DNA of 6,462 nucleotides from Cyanobacteria bacterium UBA11370. GTDB lineage: Bacteria > Cyanobacteriota > Cyanobacteriia > Cyanobacteriales > Coleofasciculaceae. Below, piece after piece: positions 5,058 to 6,462 of this stretch. A program made the translations under genes and the position numbers. Within the stretch, counting starts at the first letter, position 1, and every line of letters starts with the position of its first letter. The notes below the pieces were generated by a model. That model saw only the letters and a list, made by a program, of their open reading frames with translations. It did not search any database and was not told the origin of the DNA. The stretch spans positions 1-6,462 of the forward strand of contig DNGI01000298.1 of assembly GCA_003486645.1 (NCBI GenBank), in the 5' to 3' direction.

Positions 5058-5504
5058 GTGATACCAGAATTTGATGAAAACGGAAATCTACCGCCAGGAG
5101 TTTATTTTTGTGATTGGGAGGAGTTTAAGGAGAGATTTGGGACGAATTATAAAAGAGAGCGGATGCTCGAAGGTTTAGAATTGGCAATGACCCAATTAAA
5201 AACAGCAGGCTGTAGGACTATTTATATTAATGGTAGTTTTGTTACCAGCTACCCTAACCCTAATGATTTTGATGCTTGTTACGATATAGAAACCGTAGAC
5301 GTTGAGTATCTGAGAGTTAACTGTCCTCGATTGCTGAATCATTATGACCGAAATGCCCAGAAAGCTAAATATAAAGGCGAGATTTTTCCATCTAACCAAC
5401 CTGTAGGTAATTATGGAGAAAACTCCCTAAGTTTTTTTCAAATGGATCGCCGAAAAAACAAGAAAGGAATTATTGCGATAGATTTAATGACATGGGAACC
5501 ATGA
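5058..5504 (+). CDS. DUF6932-like protein with nucleotidyltransferase signature (candidate toxin)
   Basis: It starts at GTG 5058: an in-frame TAA lies just upstream (5043-5045), AAGAG at 5044-5048 is nine bases away, and MIPEFDENGNLPPG is the family's usual beginning as I recall it. Residues 33-50 form a helix (MLEGLELAMTQLKTAG). Next comes the key segment: strand TIYING, then G59-S60, nine residues, then D70-F-D72. This is the pol-beta/minimal-nucleotidyltransferase pattern hG[GS]x9-13DhD. D142 in the closing strand GIIAIDLMTW is a plausible third metal ligand. At 148 aa it is near full length for such compact enzymes. It is translationally linked to an XRE protein. Known NTase-antitoxin pairs (AbiE, MenAT, HEPN-MNT) make a toxin or tRNA-modifying role reasonable, but substrate and activity are unknown. 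The DUF6932 label comes from memory. Confidence 0.75.
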   Translation: MIPEFDENGNLPPGVYFCDWEEFKERFGTNYKRERMLEGLELAMTQLKTAGCRTIYINGSFVTSYPNPNDFDACYDIETVDVEYLRVNCPRLLNHYDRNAQKAKYKGEIFPSNQPVGNYGENSLSFFQMDRRKNKKGIIAIDLMTWEP

Positions 5505-6019
5505 TTAAAGACAAATTAGAGTATCAAGTTACTCAAGAATGGATAGAGAAATTTAAAAAAACTCTAGCCATGATGGAGCAGGATGAAGAAAGGAAAAGAA
5601 AGGATTTTCCTAAATGGGAATTAAGTCGAAATGCTTTAGAATCTCATGTGGCTAAATTAAAAGCAGAAATAGCTGAATATGAAAGATTGATGAGTTGTGA
5701 CTCAAGCCAGCCAATAGAAATTATAGTTGATAATTTAACGGATTTACCCTTGGCTTTAATTAAAGCTCGCCTAGCCGCAAAAATCAGCCCAAAAGAACTA
5801 GCTGAAATCATTGGAATTGACGAAGAGCGGATTAAGCAGTGTGAGGATAATAATTATCAATGTGCTAGTTTTCTAGAACTCCTTGAAGTTAGCGCGGCTT
5901 TGGGCGTAGAATTTAAAACGGCTGTGATGCAGGTGGATTTCGCCGAGATAGAGATGGGTAAGGGACTAGCAAAAAAACGACAACAAAGAATCAGTAAGAA
6001 AGCCATTAAAATATCCTAA
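5501..6019 (+). CDS. Coiled-coil plus XRE helix-turn-helix regulator (candidate antitoxin, 172 aa)
   Basis: ATG 5501 overlaps the preceding stop as ATGA, a sign of coupled translation. It gives MIKDKLEYQVT, similar to the MIKNxxQYxIT start typical of relatives; the in-frame ATG at 5492 would add only MGT and has no better ribosome site. Residues 12-66 are a charged helical or coiled-coil segment with AKLKAEIAEYERL. Residues 83-136 are an XRE/Cro-type helix-turn-helix: LPLALIKARLAAKISPKELA, then IIGIDEERIKQCEDNNY and LELLEVSAALGV. The C-terminal tail (155-172) is strongly basic. Putting the DNA-binding protein second in a two-gene operon with a small NTase fits an antitoxin/autorepressor, with the N-terminal helices contacting the partner. 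It could instead be an ordinary regulator. The HTH call is strong, the antitoxin role inferred. Confidence 0.85.
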   Translation: MIKDKLEYQVTQEWIEKFKKTLAMMEQDEERKRKDFPKWELSRNALESHVAKLKAEIAEYERLMSCDSSQPIEIIVDNLTDLPLALIKARLAAKISPKELAEIIGIDEERIKQCEDNNYQCASFLELLEVSAALGVEFKTAVMQVDFAEIEMGKGLAKKRQQRISKKAIKIS

Positions 6020-6030
6020 AGTTTGATCAA

Positions 6031-6076
6031 GGTAGAGAGGCTTTTCCAAATTTTTTTCTTCTTTCTGCCCTCTACC
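6031..6076. terminator. Hairpin between converging genes, weak terminator candidate
   Basis: GGTAGAGAGGC (6031-6041) pairs with GCCCTCTACC (6067-6076) if one A is bulged, giving ten pairs around a T-rich loop of 25 bases (T7 at 6051-6057). It lies 12 bases after the stop of the HTH gene and faces the opposite-strand ATPase gene, so it is well placed for a shared terminator. No T-run follows the stem on either strand, which weakens the call. Confidence 0.35.
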
Positions 6077-6112
6077 CTACTCCCTAATCTCTACTCCAAT
6101 TGAGAACTAATA

Positions 6113-6462
6113 TCATTGATGCTTCTTCCCCCAAAAAGTAGTAAGAGGAGGTGCATAAATTGAAGAATCAGGAGAAGAACAAGGACTCGCCACTCCTTTA
6201 GCAATATTCTCAATCCGGAGAATCCGATCCGTATCTCTCATAAACAAAGGAGTAATTTCCTTACGAGTTTCTAATAACTCTTCGAGATTAATTTCAAACT
6301 TCCCACCCTGATGAAATAACTTTCTCGCCGCCTTTTCAACCAGAATCGAAAGTTCTGCCCCCGTAAAATTAACCGTTTGATTAATAATCACCCGCCAGTC
6401 CTGCTCCGACAGGGGACTCTTGCCATTTTTATAGCGTTGATCAAACCGAGCTAAATGTAAAT
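6113..6462 (-). CDS. AAA+ ATPase, C-terminal end only
   Basis: The reverse-strand frame is open to the window edge; the last 115 residues are seen, ending at TGA (6115-6113). The visible GTG at 6391 is internal. Residues 5-7 (RFD) and the segment W22 to F44 with FTGAELSILVEKAARK (32-47) match the AAA+ lid, including the sensor-2-region GAEL motif seen in FtsH/Cdc48-type and Ycf46-like ATPases. LEELLETRKEITPLFMRDTDRIL resembles the closing helices of cyanobacterial AAA proteins. The tail is Ser/Pro-rich and ends GKKHQ. The Walker A and B motifs lie outside the window. Such ATPases use ATP to remodel proteins; no specific substrate can be named. It converges on the NTase-HTH pair and is not part of that operon. 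Confidence 0.85.
   Translation of the reverse strand, partial: LHLARFDQRYKNGKSPLSEQDWRVIINQTVNFTGAELSILVEKAARKLFHQGGKFEINLEELLETRKEITPLFMRDTDRILRIENIAKGVASPCSSPDSSIYAPPLTTFWGKKHQ

Noticed and set aside
5492..5500. ATG 5492 as start of the HTH gene
   Set aside because: It adds only three residues with no better ribosome site; ATG 5501 gives the ATGA overlap and the family-like MIK beginning.

Overview
The window looks like an accessory (mobile or plasmid-like) stretch of a cyanobacterial genome of moderate to low GC. Three things suggest this. First, it carries an Rpn-type nuclease with DUF4351 repeats, a family greatly expanded in cyanobacteria. Second, it has G-rich and TGACTAA heptamer repeats typical of cyanobacterial intergenic DNA. 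Third, a cut-off AAA+ ATPase at the right edge has a cyanobacterial-looking C-terminus. I could not assign a genus. No rRNA, tRNA, transposase, integrase or CRISPR array is visible, and I found no copy of the cyanobacterial palindrome GCGATCGC.

Left part (1-1863): the 3' part of a large unrecognised gene that enters from outside the window. It has a beta-rich unit repeated about three times and an in-frame G-rich insertion. It ends at a TAA that is followed in frame by 32 more coding-looking codons, so it may be a decayed gene. Next (1963-2549) come two small unknown genes 20 nt apart, one basic and one extremely acidic with no lysine. A perfect 11-bp inverted repeat (2619-2659) and a near-consensus promoter precede a gene (2754-3449) for a coiled-coil protein with a Gly/Asn/His-rich linker and a possible small nucleic-acid-binding C-terminus.

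Middle (3439-3814): two perfect 45-bp direct repeats and a degenerate third copy. The repeat length keeps the reading frame, and each perfect copy holds a Shine-Dalgarno-like sequence and the same nine-residue micro-ORF, MNNYWLAVI. A 19-residue micro-ORF with the same LAVI end starts inside the preceding gene's stop region. A lone Rpn-family (PD-(D/E)XK) gene follows (3815-4861), with a 12-bp minisatellite and a duplicated DUF4351 domain.

Right part (4955-6019): a good sigma70-type promoter precedes a compact two-gene operon. The first gene has a minimal-nucleotidyltransferase signature (GS-x9-DxD, DUF6932-like). The second, overlapping by ATGA, encodes a coiled-coil plus XRE helix-turn-helix protein. 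By architecture this is a candidate toxin-antitoxin or defence module and the best lead for a poorly described system. On the opposite strand, the C-terminal end of an AAA+ ATPase (6113-6462) converges on it, with a hairpin between them.
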